Positions 11,501 through 26,401 of a stretch of 64,000 bases of DNA are shown here, in pieces (the first letter of the stretch is position 1; every line of letters begins with the position of its first letter). The notes beneath the pieces are model-generated. The model was not told where the DNA came from. It did not search any database and worked only from the letters and a program-made list of their open reading frames with translations. The position numbers and the translations under genes were made by a program. The DNA comes from Blastobasis lacticolella (taxonomy: Eukaryota > Arthropoda > Insecta > Lepidoptera > Blastobasidae), in the NCBI GenBank assembly GCA_905147135.1, contig LR990054.1:12871001-12935000 (forward strand). Direction: 5' to 3'.

Positions 11501-14500
11501 TTGTGCTAAGTAAGTTTTGACGATCGCATCGCAATTCGCATCTCTACCGGATTTTCTACCGTTAGTTTTTCGACTCACGTTACAGAGGGAATGGTTCCAT
11601 TTCTTTCATCATTCGATTAGCGTATGGTTTTAACATTGATATGTTAAGCGATTACGTATGCTATATTTTGAGTTGTCCTTATTTTTTTAGCGCTTAGCCT
11701 GCTTAGCAGGCGTTAACATAACACACACGTGGCCCCGTTGGGTCGCGGCCATTAGCTGGCATGTGTTAACAGCAAGGCGAGCGCGACAGATGCCAGCGAC
11801 GAGGTTTACGAGCCAATCAGTGGCCGGACGAAATGTGTCTCCACTAACACTCACTGAATGACTCCTTGTATTTTTTACACAGCTGACTCAATCGTCACCC
11901 ATAAATGAACATTAATTGGGCCACCATTCATATCCATTTGGAATTATGAATTGACATGCCTGTGTACGTGGCACAGCCTTTTAATGATATTGTTATCTAT
12001 TCCGTCCCGCATTTCATTTACATTCTTTATTAGGTGCGCATTGTTCCGAGCGCCGTTAATACGGGGCTGTTCACATTGTTCGCCATTCGCACGGCATGAT
12101 GTCATACTCATCATTCTTGGAACACCATTTTAGCTTACAATTTACTCTTTTCGTCATTTGTACAAACACCAGCAAGTTTTTCGTGAGGCGCATTCCGCGC
12201 TTAATCAAATATTGACGGTGCTCCGAAATGAGGCCATTGCCTCGGCGTCGAGCAATCATTACTGTCGGAGGACAATGCTAAGCGGAAATTACAAAAATGG
12301 CCCCGCTAACGACCGGCAATAATAGCTTCGAGCGTTTACGTCTGTGTCATCAGCATCTAAGTTGTTACAATGGCTAGATTTAAAGGTTACCTAGTGAGAC
12401 AATGCCGCGCCGTAATCGCTGCCAAGAGGAGCGCGAGGGCATTGTGTTCTGTCTGCATCCGATAACTTATGTAAATCATCAATCGCGTTTGACAGCGCTG
12501 ATTTATTGCCGCCACGGGCTTGTATCAGTGTACAATTTACGCAGTATGTAGTGGATATGAACTGGATGTGTGTCACGGCTAAAACGCGCGTGTGTGGTTT
12601 TCAATCGCTCGGTCATACATATTCAGGAGGCGGGCTCCGATAGCCGCTCGCCATTGCCACGCTGCACTAGCTGAATACTAAACCGACGATTTTGCAAGAT
12701 CTGAATTCGATTTCGTTCGCCATTTTATGGACTAGGAAATTGGAGGCGTATGCATTAGCTGTGTCTTTGTAAGCGTTATCTAAGTGACGGATCACTATCA
12801 CAATAACAACCGTTATCTGCGTTACATACCAGCTTCTATCAGTCCGTATATCATTGCCCATATTCGCGTTAATAATATCAATTCATTTAGTCTGACCCAC
12901 TTGCCGTAGATAAGTCTTATCAACGCTTAACGAGTGCTAGGTATGATGTATTAGTTGTGCAATATGTTATCGTCTGTAATAGAGATTATGTGTTGAGTCT
13001 TGAGGTTTATCAACGCGCTTTTGTTCTCTATGCTGATCTGTAAACATCGGTTACTGTTTCAACTCCAATATTCATTCAATATTGTTTGCATTAAACGTGC
13101 TGACGCAAATCACCTTTTGTGTCCAGCGTGTGTAATTGTAGAATCATATTATATTATCTTCAATAATGTTTGTTTTTATACAATAATGTAGGTAGGTAGG
13201 TATCTACGTGAACTCACCTGCGAGTTACGAAACAAATCTTTGTATTAACTTATTGTCATTGTGTTTGTTGTAATAATATAGAAGGCATTCTTTTTACCTC
13301 ACTTACTCACCTATAGAACGTAGTACTCAAACGTATTTACTACTAGGTGCTATCGTTATCGCGAAAGACTATAAATACACATGATCCTATCGACTTTATT
13401 GATTTGATTGTTATTACACCGATAAAGTACATTTTCAATAAACCTATGTAATAAAAGTAAATATGAAGTATGTAAACGTATACTTGGTTATCGAAGCTGT
13501 TTAACTACTCAATGAGCTATACATGTAAGGTCAAAACGTTCAATGTGCAATTTAATTTCAACTCCATCTACCTACAAGATAAACCGCTCTGGTCAAGGTG
13601 ACCTTCCTCGATCGTAGTCATATTGCGGCCCGCGTCTTCCATTCAATGTAAATCGCCGTCGTCTTGCCGACGATTTGTTACGTCCAAAGCCAAACACTTG
13701 ACTGAAAATTTAATTTATGGCGAGCCGCATTCCTTTCACATACAGCGGGGAGTAACAAAAGAAAGAGCAGCACGTGGTGCGCTGTCGGCCATTTTGCAAC
13801 ATAAATAGCAAAATGGCGGCGGGCCGTTGCGCCGGCGAAAGTACTCGGTAATTATAAGCGCGGCGGGAAGGCGCAGGCGCAGCCACCAGAACCGAGGATC
13901 TACCAACGGCCGGTGCACGCAATGCTTAGCTTGATTTATATCGGCCTCTTGTTTCCATTCGCGCGATTGTTCTCCGCTTTATGCGACGGGGCCGGCGACG
14001 GTTATTGTTTTATACGGTACGAGCTGCGTGGGTCAGAATTGCTTTTATTGGTTCCACTTCGGAGAGTTTTATTCTCTCGAAATAGAACGCCAACGTGAAG
14101 TTAATATGCGTGGCAACATTGTTTGACGCGTGATGGGATTGGACGCTGGACAGATATTTGACGACATACAGTACGGTGTTTTACATTTATACCTAGCTGC
14201 CACATCACACAAACATAAATGATAATGAAAGCAGCATTTATGAAACTCAAACACTCAAATGACGCAAACAGATTGTTTTATTCAGTCAACACCCGAAGTG
14301 ATAAGATATTCAAAGATTTCCTGCACCTTGATCTGTTTTCATGTTATCTTTTCTATTTATATTATGCTGTCACTACTTGCTTATTGAGAGCAAAAACGTA
14401 GGTACCTACTTATACTGTGAAAAATACAGTGTGGATCGAATTTATGTGACCGCAACTAAAATAACATAAACAGACGATAAATACACATTAATGTTTGTGT

Positions 14501-16978
14501 CGGAGTAAAGTACAAGGTACAACGAGGCATGCTATCTTCGTTCTCTCCACGTGGATGTTTTTGTCTACAACTGGCAACATCTGGTATCCAAATATTCGTC
14601 ATGGTGTACATTGTTAAATTTAATGATAATCTTAGTTTACTTTTCCTTTGTGAACCTCTATTTCGTTATCATAACTACCATAACACGTACGCATGTTGCG
14701 GTCGCCTGAGTCAGTGCCCAGTGGCATGATTCGGTTCTAAAATAGCTATGAAGTAATTTGATTCAACGAGTCGTGACAGATTTTTCATTTAATCAATATT
14801 CAACGCCTCATTTCCGTTTCTAATAACTATCTATCAAGTTGAATCAGGTTGTCGGCACATAAATAGCATTGGTACCTACACACACATGAAAATAATAGAC
14901 GGTATTAATATTTCTATGATCATACACTTATGACGATTATATTCTTGGTATAGACAAAACTAATGTCCGTCCGCAATGCAGCATTATTGGCTCCATTACC
15001 AGTCTACGTAAGGCTGTAAAAAACTAGTTGGTCTCATAACAGCTGCTTGAAATTTATTGCCTTAGTGCGATAGCGACTGTGTTGTGTGCTAATTTATTGG
15101 GTTTCATGGCCAACTGGTTGTTATCGATGTACGAATAATGTATGTGCCTACGTGTATGTGTAGAGTGCGCAGGCGCTGCATGTGACGGCCCGGCGGGCAC
15201 ATCGCATGACATCGCTATTCGCAATGTAACCTGACCTCGTTGCTAACATTTTTTATTCATCTCGCGTCGTACACTTGTTCGAACGCGTTTTTATTCCACT
15301 CGACTAGGAGACTGTCGACACGGCCGCTGTGCAATCGATTAATTGTGCTGCTCTCTTTTTGCGTCCACCAACCAAAATCAAACGGAATCCGTCACGGTTG
15401 CAATCCGTTTCCTTCTCCGTTCGCCCGTGAAGGTTTTGAGGTCAACCCGGAAAAATTCTGTTGGCACAACGCAGATAGAATCACTCTGCGTCGTTGTCCT
15501 TTTTGTTCTTGCCGAGACATTTATTTCTCGGAACCGCCGCTCGGTACGGCTACATAATTTTTCCGTTGTCAGGTCTATGATAGCTCGTACACGGTACGTG
15601 ATCTTAGTGATTTATAAACACGTTCCATTCAGCTAATTGCATTACGGGCGGTGATAAAACGGGCAGTGAACGTTGGCGGGGCGGGGCGCGGGCCCAGCTG
15701 ATAATGCCAATGTTTATTCCGACACGTAACCAGATTGCATTTCAATCGCCATTGTTATCGGCGTGTTTGCGTTTACTACTTTGATTTTTTCATAAACACT
15801 CCCCGTGACCCATTTACGGCGTTTGCGCAACACAAATAGACTTTCTCGCCGGAAAGCAAATATGTGGTCCTCAGATTCGCGTCGTTGGAGTTCGTTTGCA
15901 TTGCATAAATTGCGCGGTAAGACAGTGTGGTGTTGCTTGGGAATTTCGTCAGCTGTGTTGTTAGTTCAATCATCTAGTCTCTGGTTGATAGGAAGGCATC
16001 TTTGAAGTGGCGCTCTCAGTAAACAAGCATGCCAAGGCATTGTTTATAGCACGGCAGACACCCGCGGCGAGCGCGCCAGCTGGTTTGACCTCATTCCCGG
16101 GTTGCTCTGTGTAAACTCTCATATCGCCTTTATGAATATGCGTACACAGTATTTATTTTTAAACGGCGTCGTATCTAGACACGCTTATTTATCGCAAACT
16201 TTGCCAACAATCCGCAACACTTTATCGCTTTATTTACACGAATTGCGATTAGAGTGCCTTTGCGCAATGTCAACTTTTGTCGTTCGGTGTGAATGGAAAG
16301 TTAGGCCGCGTAAAATATATCTATGTGAGACCCAAAGCAGGAAACCAGTAATATGTTATTAAATGAATGATTTATGGTAGATAGTCTTATGAAATATGCA
16401 AATCAATTTGCTTGTCGTTATGTCCAACTCCTGTTCCGCCGGTTACTTTCAATAATCTCATTTGTCTGCTTGCGTTTTACTTAATTGCTTCAATAAATTT
16501 AACATGTTACGACCGGTTATTGGTATGGAGCTAGCCCGACCGGTCGGGCGACATCCGTTATTGGCTTAGCCTTCGTGCTGCTCTGGTTCCAGTCCGTTTA
16601 TCTCAATTAGAAAGCCAAAAGAGAGTTTGACAATACAGTCGTTGATCGATGAAGACAAATGATTTCGGACTTACACTCACTAGCATCGCGTCGGTGGCTA
16701 TCGAAACTAATTATGCAGATAAGACGCAATCTAATCGACAGACGTCTTGGTAACAAACCGTGAACGGTTTGTTTCTTATCTAATTGAAGTAAATAGGTAT
16801 TTTATCAATTGGCAATTTCCATTGAAATTTGTAACATTATTTTCTTAAAAGTTTTGTATTAGTAATTTCTATTAGACTTTTTTTTGGTGCCTTAATCAGA
16901 ACCAGTTAGATAAGATATTAACCTATTAAAGATTACACACAGCGTGAATGGTTATGCGAGTCAGTTACATTGTAGACG
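8513..16978. other. repeat-poor non-coding block, left part
   Basis: No mobile element was recognised. Base composition is more balanced than the flanks. It contains YY1/Pho-like words at 9502, 11386, 12718, 13788 and 13808, and a Sox-like CCATTGTT at 15749. Several short open frames exist on both strands, but none has recognisable protein character. Confidence 0.5.
13788..13817. promoter_or_regulatory. paired inverted YY1/Pho-like sites
   Basis: GCCATTTTGC and GCAAAATGGC are perfect inverted copies 10 bases apart, each containing the GCCAT core bound by YY1/Pho proteins. A GC-richer stretch with ATTATAAG (13851-13858) follows. Two head-to-head sites suggest a regulatory element; this is inference from motif shape only. 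Confidence 0.35.
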
Positions 16979-17168
16979 GTAAACACGTTCATCGTCATCA
17001 TCATCCGAGCGGTCAGTCCCGGCTTCGGCCAGGGTCCGTTTTCCGACTGATTCTCCTCTATTTTGCCCGGTCTTGGGCATCAGCGCATCGTAAGCCATTG
17101 GCTCTCGCACCCTACTCGGCGATGTCAATCCATCGCTTCTTGGGCCTTCCGCGCGGGACGTCTTTCCT
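16979..17168 (-). mobile_element. 3' end of an RTE-type non-LTR retrotransposon (truncated)
   Basis: The minus strand encodes VPRGRPKKRWIDIAE and, after a frame change, RAK-stop-RRISRKTDPGRSRD followed by a stop. These match the usual C-terminus of insect RTE endonuclease/reverse transcriptases (GRPxxRWxDDI ... DRxxWR). The expected Trp after RAK is a TAG stop. A GATGATGATGATGACGATGA tail (16988-17006 region) follows, typical of the clade. Only about 190 bases remain. Confidence 0.6.
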
Positions 17169-20100
17169 GATACCGGAAGGTTTAGGCACCTATTTCCCAC
17201 GTAATTATGACGCTAAGCGAAAAAATTTAAAAAAATTACTACAAAATTCAAAACCCGTCATGTAAGAGTACCCCAAGAAATTAATACGCAGAACCATTTG
17301 CGCCGTTAAAAGGCAGACGATTAAGCAAAAAGCGTGAGCCAATTTCGTTCGTTTCTCGCTACCCGGTTATCATCTCGATCTGCTCGCGGCTCGATTCCAG
17401 TGAAATTGATTCGCAAATCACCCGCGAGGTATATACACCGCGCACGCGCAACAGGGTTGCCAGAAGAAGCAGTTCGAGTGAGTGCCAATTCCTGGAAAAA
17501 GCCACAAACGCCCTAAATTAAGGATTAGATTTTAGAAAAAGCCTTTAAATCTTTTTTGGTTCCTAGGGTCTATATCCTAACAGAACGCCAACTATATTTC
17601 AACAATGTATCAAACAGAATGTCAAAATGTCAAAAGTACACTGCATCAGAATGTCCTCTAGATCAGAACATAACGTCCACTGTATCGGTACGTTTACTGT
17701 ATCAGAACACTATGAACGCTACTTCTCTGTTGCCACATATTTTTCAAATACGAACATTTTAAAGCTTTGGCTTTATTCTGTAGCAGTCTGTAGGGTTTAT
17801 GTCTATATATTTATTTGCCGACTATAAAAACGCTCCACTTTCTAGTCTAGAAGTTAAAAAGTAACAGCTACTTTTTATTGCCTACGAGGCACCCGGTTAC
17901 CTAAATGGAAGAACGGTAGGTAACCCAAAAGTGCGCTGGTTATGGCGCCGAGGTGTCAGCGCTAGCGAGCCCTCATTTCTCACGTTCGGACCAGTTCCGT
18001 CGACCAGTCGGGCCGCATGCCAATCAAGAAAGGCGCCCGCGGCTCCTTAAAGGGAACGCCATGTGTTTTTCTGCGCAAACTTGCCAAGTATGCGTCCGCC
18101 TATTAAATCCAGTTAAAAGCGGTGGCGTACGGAGATTGTAGCATATTGTGTCAGGCCAAAGCGGTTCGTATCTATAGCGCCTATTTATAACAGACATCAA
18201 AAAGGAGGAGGTTCTCAATTCGACTGTATGTTTATAGACTGTGCGTAGGTGGTTAAATGTGGACAAAAATTGCTCTGAAAAGGCTCTTTTAATGGTTAAA
18301 TCCGTGTCCGTGGGCAGTCGGTAGATATTGTAACAATCTGAAGTATTTATGTATCTTATCGCAAAATATCTTTAGGAAAACCTGTTCCTACAAAGCACCC
18401 TACTTAATAAGTTCCACTTCACGTCCCTGGACATCTGACAATTTGTCTTTCGAATATATTTGCTGTGTTTATGATAAATTCATTAATCTCTCTCTGGAGC
18501 GCACCTGCGCCACCGGCTTAAATGCCGAGTTAGCCACATCTGGTACCGCAACCTGTTAAGCCAACTAACATTCAGCCGACATACACACAGATACCTACTA
18601 TACGCTGTGTCTATTGATCAAATAAAACCGTTTATCTACATCATTTCCATAATTTTACATACGCTCGGTTTATTATTTCGTCGAAACCTGTGCAAATAAC
18701 TGAGTTTATCTTTATTTGCATATCGTATATCGATGTTTATGTAAGCGACGTCATCGGTGAGACAAACAAATGTTAACTTCTCTTTCAATACGTACCTACC
18801 AACAAAATGGGAATAACACTGCCATATTGCCTACATCTGTTTGGTCTAATGTAGATAATGGTGTAAAAACGTGAATCTATCCGAACGCAAGATCGTTGAA
18901 TATCTCACCGCATTGACAGGCCATTAAAATAAGTAGCCAGCAGCATTCTGTTGCATAACTAATAAACGGGTTTCATAAATGTCAGTCTCGCCCGGTTCGA
19001 ACCAAGCTGCTGGAATTAACAGCTGTTACATGCAAGCAAGCCTTACTGCAATTATAATGTGCACGGCTACGTTGCCTACCGCGGATACCGCCATTGTTTT
19101 ACCAAGAACTGATATATTTTAATTGCCAGTGATAATGACTAACACCCTGTTACAATAATAACGTCTGTTGCCTTAATTTACACATTACGTATTGAGAAAC
19201 TATAATTAATTGAGTTTGCTTGTCTTGTTTTTAGTTCTCTGCCGAGAGGACGATAATTGGAGGTTACACAACAAACACTATTTATTGCTAGGAATGTTCC
19301 ATTAAATGTTTTACCTACAGATAATTGTGTTGCGAAATAGCTTACAGGTGTTAAATTATCACCGTTCGACACGTTTCTTATTTATTGTGCTACAGTAGAA
19401 CAGCTATTAGCGGTTGAAAAATATATTACGCCATTATTTACTCTAGAGGTGACACGAAGGTCGTGATTGCTTGGCTTTATCCTGGTTGCCTATTAATCCA
19501 ATAGGTGGGTAGTAAACTACGAAGCGAAATGGGGCTAGTACCTCGTAGTACCTACCTCGACGTTTATTTGAGGCCAGTGAACTGATGGGGCCAGGTGTAG
19601 GCATGCCAGTAGCCGCAATGCGGGTGTCGGTTCGGTGCCACCTGCCGCTGCCCATACGAGGCTTGGACATGTGCATTAAACGTTGAAAGTAAAGGGATAC
19701 GAGGTTATTTTATTCGCTTAATGGACTATAGGGGTTTGCAGTTCCTTAGATTAAAGACAGCAGTACGCGAAATGTTGAACATATTTCATGTTTTCGATTT
19801 TAGACCTTTATGGGGATTAAAGCTTCGAGTATTGATGATGACTTGCAAATACATACGCTGTGAAACGGACGAGGAGAATTCGATTGGACGGAATGTATTC
19901 GTGCAACACCAGTACCTAATTTGAATAGAAACGAGATAGAATACCAGAACTGGGACAATAAAACGTTCTATAACCGCCATTAAAGACGTATGGACAAAAA
20001 TAGCCAACGAGTTCTTAATAATAAATAACGAAGAACGTTGTTTGTTTCGCAAAAATTCAACTCGGCGCAACTGGCTTGGGTAACCGGTCCCCGACAGCCA

Positions 20101-21216
20101 TTCTTAGCGACTAAAAATATTCACCAATAAACAATTTGTCTTTTAAATAACCATTTTTTGTCGATGTTGAATTTAAGCAAATGTTTATCCTTTAACCTCA
20201 TGCTAGCAACGACTTAAAAGCCAATGATCATTTTAATGTTTTGTCCTTGTAGGTAGATTTGGTTGGATTTTAGAGATCAAAATACGTGGGACACAGGCGT
20301 GAGCTTAATGTATGTATGTATGTAAAATACTTGTGTGAACGATATTAAAGGCAATGAACAAATTAAAATTACCATTTTAATCTTGTATGGTAAAGGCGGG
20401 CATAAAACGAAATTAAAATATTGGGAGAGCTATATTTAATAACCATATTTTCCTTGTTGCAGGTTCATCACCAGAACGTGACTCTAGCGAGATTAACAAA
20501 AAAGGTACCTACTTATACAAGTTTTCTCGATTTCGTATTAAACAAGTCCGGGTCTTCACTGATTCTATTTATGACAATGTGGTGTCACACAATCACAATT
20601 ACAAATCACTGGACATTGTCACCATTGAGAATCAACTGTTCAATTTTCAATTCAACGTTTGACCTAAAGATACTGATACATTGTTATCGAATGGTATTGC
20701 GATAGCGTAGGAGGTATTACATGGAATAGCTCCCTATTAACAGGAAATACTAAATATAAAAGAGAATTATCACCAAAGTAGTACAAAACATTTAATGTTA
20801 ACGTTGAATGAATGGGTTATACATGAATAGCGTAATGCTAGTGACCATATAGTTAGATAGAGTAATTAAATTTTTTTACTACACCCATACGATCGTTCGA
20901 GTGATATAAACGTTTCTTCAAAAATTAGTCAGTTTATAGAAGAAAAACAAAAAGTATGGATATTCGCTTTCAAAATAATTGTTAATAACTTTACCCTAAC
21001 CTCTCGTTTTGTATGGGAGTTAAAATGAACTACCGGTCAGTCAGCAAGCGCCTTCATGAGCGTGAGCGACGCAGTGTTTGCGTTGATAAAACCAGATCCA
21101 CATTTTACATTCAAATTCTGTTTGTCCAGCCCTCATCTGTATGGATGAGAACTTATACGTTACACCTTTTGAATTCTGAGGTCACGTCGGACGATAAATA
21201 CATTTGTTATTATCAT

Positions 21217-21242
21217 TCCCGAATTTAAATTTCAATTCGGGA
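21217..21242. repeat. inverted repeat, 9-bp arms
   Basis: TCCCGAATT and AATTCGGGA flank an 8-base AT-rich spacer. It is isolated in otherwise featureless sequence. Confidence 0.6.
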
Positions 21243-24200
21243 GCCGAGTAACGGGGTCATGTCGTTTTCTATAGATATTTTCTGCATAATTTTACATCCG
21301 ATCGCTTTTTCCCAACATGTTTAAGGTATATTTGGTAACGTTCCGGGCTATTTGCATTTAGGTTGGTGTGGAAGTGTTTTGCTATTTTGAAGTTAGTGCT
21401 GAGACCCGGCTTTGTTTCCAATGGGTGTAAAAACACGTGCCGGCCACTCGGTCGGCAGTTAAAGCCGCCACACACGGAATGCCCGCCACCCTCTGCGTTA
21501 TGACTTTATTTTCTTTCCCAACTCCCCTTCACCTTTCCCGCTCCGGGTATTAAAATACTCGCAGCGCTATTTGAAACCGCGCAGAGACTTTTGTTTGCCC
21601 TATTTCAAAGCCTGCCTTTAATGGTTCAAGTAGAAAGGACTATAGGCAGTATTCATTTTTATAACTACAATCTCCTTTGTAATAACCAGTACAGGCGACT
21701 TCTATTAATAAAGTAATAATTCAACTCGGAACGCTATCAAAACATTTCTGATACTGACGTGACTTTTCTCCGAATCCGTAATCTATTGGCCTCGCTATAA
21801 ATAAAGAAAAAGGAAATCGTTACAAACCAGTAACAAGTCTTTATGTGTGCGTCATCTCGAAACTCATGTAGATGTATAATTAAATGAATATTCATGGCGT
21901 GGAACGGCCCGAAACCATTTTTGTGCCAGCGCTCTCGGGAACCGGTCTTTGGATTTTTTTGTCGGTGTTGTTTAACTTGTGATCGTGCCCCGACGCGATT
22001 ACAGACTGTTATGGCCGCCGAGTGTACGTATAATGTGTATTTATAAACACCTGCTTATGCGTGAGTGTAGGCGCGCTCGGCTCAACGGATATGATTAATT
22101 CAGAACACTATTTTATTGCTCCGGGCACGTTCGATATCGTAGCTCGATTATTTTAATGGCGCTTTGTGGACTGTACCGGTGAAATTGTAGTCATTACCGT
22201 GAATTATAATAAGATAGCGTGCTGTAACGGAGGAGAGTAAACGGAAGGCCGATAGCGGGAGTTAATTAGCGCCGGTGATGTTAATAGGTAGTGTTTAATT
22301 GTTTATTGCGGCTCTCTCTTATCTTAAATCTCGTAGGTGCGCGCCGCGTACAACAATGCTACTTTCTCAGCATTGACATTGGCGTGTAATATTATTAGCG
22401 CGGATTGACAGCACAAAGAGTCGTGAACAATGCCGGCACAGCCGCCGGCAGAGGTCAGCCGAACGGGTCCGACCAGATATTCGTGTCTCCCGTCAAGAAA
22501 GTCCCCGGTGAAAGTACCGCGTCTAATCCGACTCCGGCCATAATGTTAAACGCGTTTCATAACATGCTCCGTGAACTCGTAACCGAACCGGTTTCTTAGA
22601 GCACGATCTTCGCGCTCGGCCCGACTAGAGATAGAATTGGTGCTATTATTGTAATTAAAACAGGTATAAAAATAAAACCGTGGACGCCAACCTCATTGTG
22701 TCCTTGGACCCTTGTCGGTCGACTGAAATAGATTTTCACATCCTTTTAAACGAATATAATTTATTAATACTAATGTTTATCTTTGTGCTCGATCTTTATT
22801 TAACCATAAAAGTTGACTCATCGGAATTAATGCCATAAAATATGCCGAATGACGCCCACATTTACCGAATATGAGTTGACAAAACACGCAACAAAAAGCC
22901 GTAATTTGTCACAAAGATAAAGCGTACATCGGCAGTCAGCACCGTTATAATTGACTGAGCGTACATTTCAGCGCTCGGGCTCGGCGCTAGCGTTCGATTG
23001 CATCGAGCTCTAGGCAACGCGTACACCCGCATTATGAGTTCATCGCCCTTATTTTCAATCACATTGCTATTTGAAAGCCTTGAAATAATAGGCCAACTTG
23101 TTTAACTCAGGTAACTGTCGCCTCGACCCTCGCATTGTTTATTACTTGTATCTATTATCAGCGTCAGAAGTCATTATTGTCTCAATTGTTCACCTACGTT
23201 CAAGTAACTAACGCAGCAAAGACATTGATTCGTGTATATTTAATCGTCGCTGTCTGTCGTCGCTACGAATATGGATTTGCCATTATATTATGCGTAATGC
23301 CGATATGTGTATCATTATGGCATGTTGGCTAATGCTCAAGTTTCTCGTGCAGCCGGCGCGACCGGTTTCCACTGCAACGTGCAATTTTGCTCGACTTTCT
23401 ACCTGACATGCGGCTGCGCGGTGCCCTTGCATTTACCAACTAGCAATTATGCCATTCGTATACACACCCGCCATGTATACACAGATGTTATCAACACACA
23501 CATTAATTAAACATAAGCCAATTACTTTGGCATAAATATTAATAAGCGCAAAGTGAGAAACGAGCGCGTACTCAACTATGTCAATAGTTTCAAATGGCTG
23601 TCTGCCATTTCTCGCTATTTGTTACCGACGTTATCCTACGCGAAGTTGCTTGGTGCGGTATCTATATTCCAACATGAATAAGCAATCGGAAACAAAGAAC
23701 AAAAAATATATGATATCGAACATGTGCTTGAATAATGATTGTATGATAATACCTTGTTACATGATGTGAGTGGAATGGAATATTTAAATGAACACAAGGG
23801 GAAAACATGAGCCGGCTTGTTCGTTGCCTACGCATTAAAATTTTGTCTTTCATATTCACTTAACTTTCATGATAATCAATCTAGTAAGTACCAAAAAAGA
23901 CAAGTGCCAATTAGGCATTGAACCTTTCGAGTTTCGTGTGCGTGTATTATTCGCAAATTGCAAAATTTTGGGCCGCCACTTAACATTTTAAACTCGTTCC
24001 GTTCGGGGACTTGTTTGCAAATAATTTGCGTGACCTTTGCATAACGAAAGCGACATTTCAATTATAATAAGCAAGTATGTGAGATTGTTGGACGTTGTCG
24101 CTAGTATTTCTGAGCTTTGGAACGGTGGTTGCAGCAGCCCAGGGTCGAGACCCGAGCGGGAGCCGCCACCTGCGGACCGGTCCGGCGGGTTCCGCCGTCT

Positions 24201-25511
24201 ACAGTCTCGTGCCGTGCAGTTATGAAACGTAATTTATCGTCGCCATGATTTTGTTTTACACCACTTGCGCAATGGCTGCCAAGACCGCCGCTTCTCCGCA
24301 CCCCGCCCCATCGTTATCATAATACTGCGTCTACTTTTGTAACTGCAGTTTCATATAGCGATAAACGCTAGCCACAATACCGTAATAACATGTTGCCAGC
24401 GGCGGTTGCTAAACGCGGCGAGACAACATTTGGGCACTTCTCTTTTAAAATTATTCATGGACGTCATATAAACCCCTAGGTTACCATGTCAATCGACATG
24501 GCTACAGTACTGTATTGTGCTTAATCGACAGTGACATTTCACCAGCTGAATATTCGGGCGGGCGAAATTATTTTATCGCTCCGCCCCGAGGACAATAGGA
24601 GATGATTGACATATTTTTTGCGCAGTCACAGCCCGGTGATTTTTCAACATTCTTGCCCGTTTGCGATAGAAAAGAAAGTGATTTCGTCGAATAAGTATGA
24701 AATTGACGAATGTCGGTAAATTGTTGATTGGGGAGTACGTGAACTCGTGGGTTTGGGTACGAAAATAGATATGAGTAATAGCTAATGACGAGCACCGTGA
24801 ATAAATCAGCGCCGCTCCCAAATGTCGCTCTTGATCTTGGCGATAAGTCGTGATGCCAAAAACGAGGCGTCTGTCCGTTTTGTGTCAGCAGTGTGTGATG
24901 GGTTGTTGTGATTGCGCGGCCCGGCGAGCCAAGTGCCGAATCAAGATGGCCGCGCAGCGCTCTGTCACGATCGTGCGCCGGAGTGTAGGCAGCTACTTTC
25001 TCCTAACGGTACAGCCTCGCCGCCCGAGCCCCTTCCCCCCCTCGCCCGTCTGCCTCCTCGCGTTCTTCCATTACGATTACAACATCTATTTTGAATTTTA
25101 TTGGGTACCTATCTATAATCTGCGAAATTACGATGCCGATAAGGTCTGAGCCGATAAGCGATGCAATTAAATCTTTGCAGAGGGAATAAGGCTATAACAT
25201 GGCGTCCGATGCGAAATCTCGTTTATATTTAATTGACGTTCCTTGGACAGGATTGACACTATTCTCTTAGCTAATCAGATTATTAGTAAAACATGTTTGT
25301 ATATTTAAGTAACGTTAGTCTGTCTAACTAATCGGATGTAATGATAATATGTTCGGTTACTTATGTTTTTAAGACAAACAAGTTATTGTCAATAGTGTAA
25401 CAGACACAAAAGCCTGAGTGAATGAAAAGCGAATCATGTCAAGAGAATTAACGTCAACATGCCGTATACCTTATCTGGCTGAGCTAATGATACAGTTTGC
25501 TAACTAAAACT

Positions 25512-25547
25512 AATCCATCATGATTTACGTTATGATTATGATGGATT
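25512..25547. repeat. inverted repeat, 10-bp arms
   Basis: AATCCATCAT and ATGATGGATT flank a 16-base spacer. The arms are perfect. No associated gene or terminator role can be shown. Confidence 0.6.
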
Positions 25548-26401
25548 GAGATACGGCGTGCTCCATACCACATATTCGGTTTCCATTTGTCTGTACCTAC
25601 TTATTTGGGTTGCTTTGTTCGGCGCTACTTTATTATTATCTTTAACAAAACACCGTATTATAAGTGCCATCGAGAACCTGCTCACAGAAGCAAATAATAG
25701 TGGCACTTCTCGTCCGCCTAAACGAAGAAAGTCGTTGGCGTCGATCCAAATATGTACATAGCTAGCCGTGGTCTTCCGAGAACTGCATCGATCGACCCCG
25801 AGTCGGCGCCAACTCGCTAATTATCCACCTCTCAGATCCATGTCTACGTCACCTCCGCCTATGACTAATGACCAATATTAGAACCCGGTTTATTCGCTGT
25901 CGCGTCCATAAATTATTCCTTCATCGTTGGAAATGGGATTGCTCGCCGAGAACGCAACAAATGTATTGATTCCCTTTCTAATAAAAAGGCATTGTCCGTT
26001 TGAAAGCTCGCGAGCACAAAGCGTGAAGACAACAAAAAGCTACTGCACAAAAACGCTCGGTGCGGTTGCGCGTACGACTTGCATTGTGCTGCACGGAGCG
26101 GACGCACATGTGAAGCAGATGTTTAGTTTTTTTTTCCCAAATGTATTATTGCTGCCCCCGCCCGCCGGAGCCACCCCACCGCGCAGTCACTGACCCCTTT
26201 TTGTCCTTCCCGAACACCCACCGCTAGTTTTGAACCTGTTTCCTCTGGCTCTTGTTTCAAAATCGCACGGCTATTCTTTCCTGAATCTGGCTCAATAGAG
26301 TTTCATTAAGGAAATATGAGTGGGGTGTCAATTATTCTGACATTACACTTTTGAGTGGTTACGTGACGACCGGTGATTTGTGAGAGTGTACCGCACCGGG
26401 G

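Noticed and set aside
18937..19013. tRNA-like 77-base segment with an 8-bp acceptor-like stem and a TTCATAA loop
   Set aside because: The anticodon stem and T-stem do not pair, so a functional tRNA is not supported; perhaps a decayed fragment or chance.
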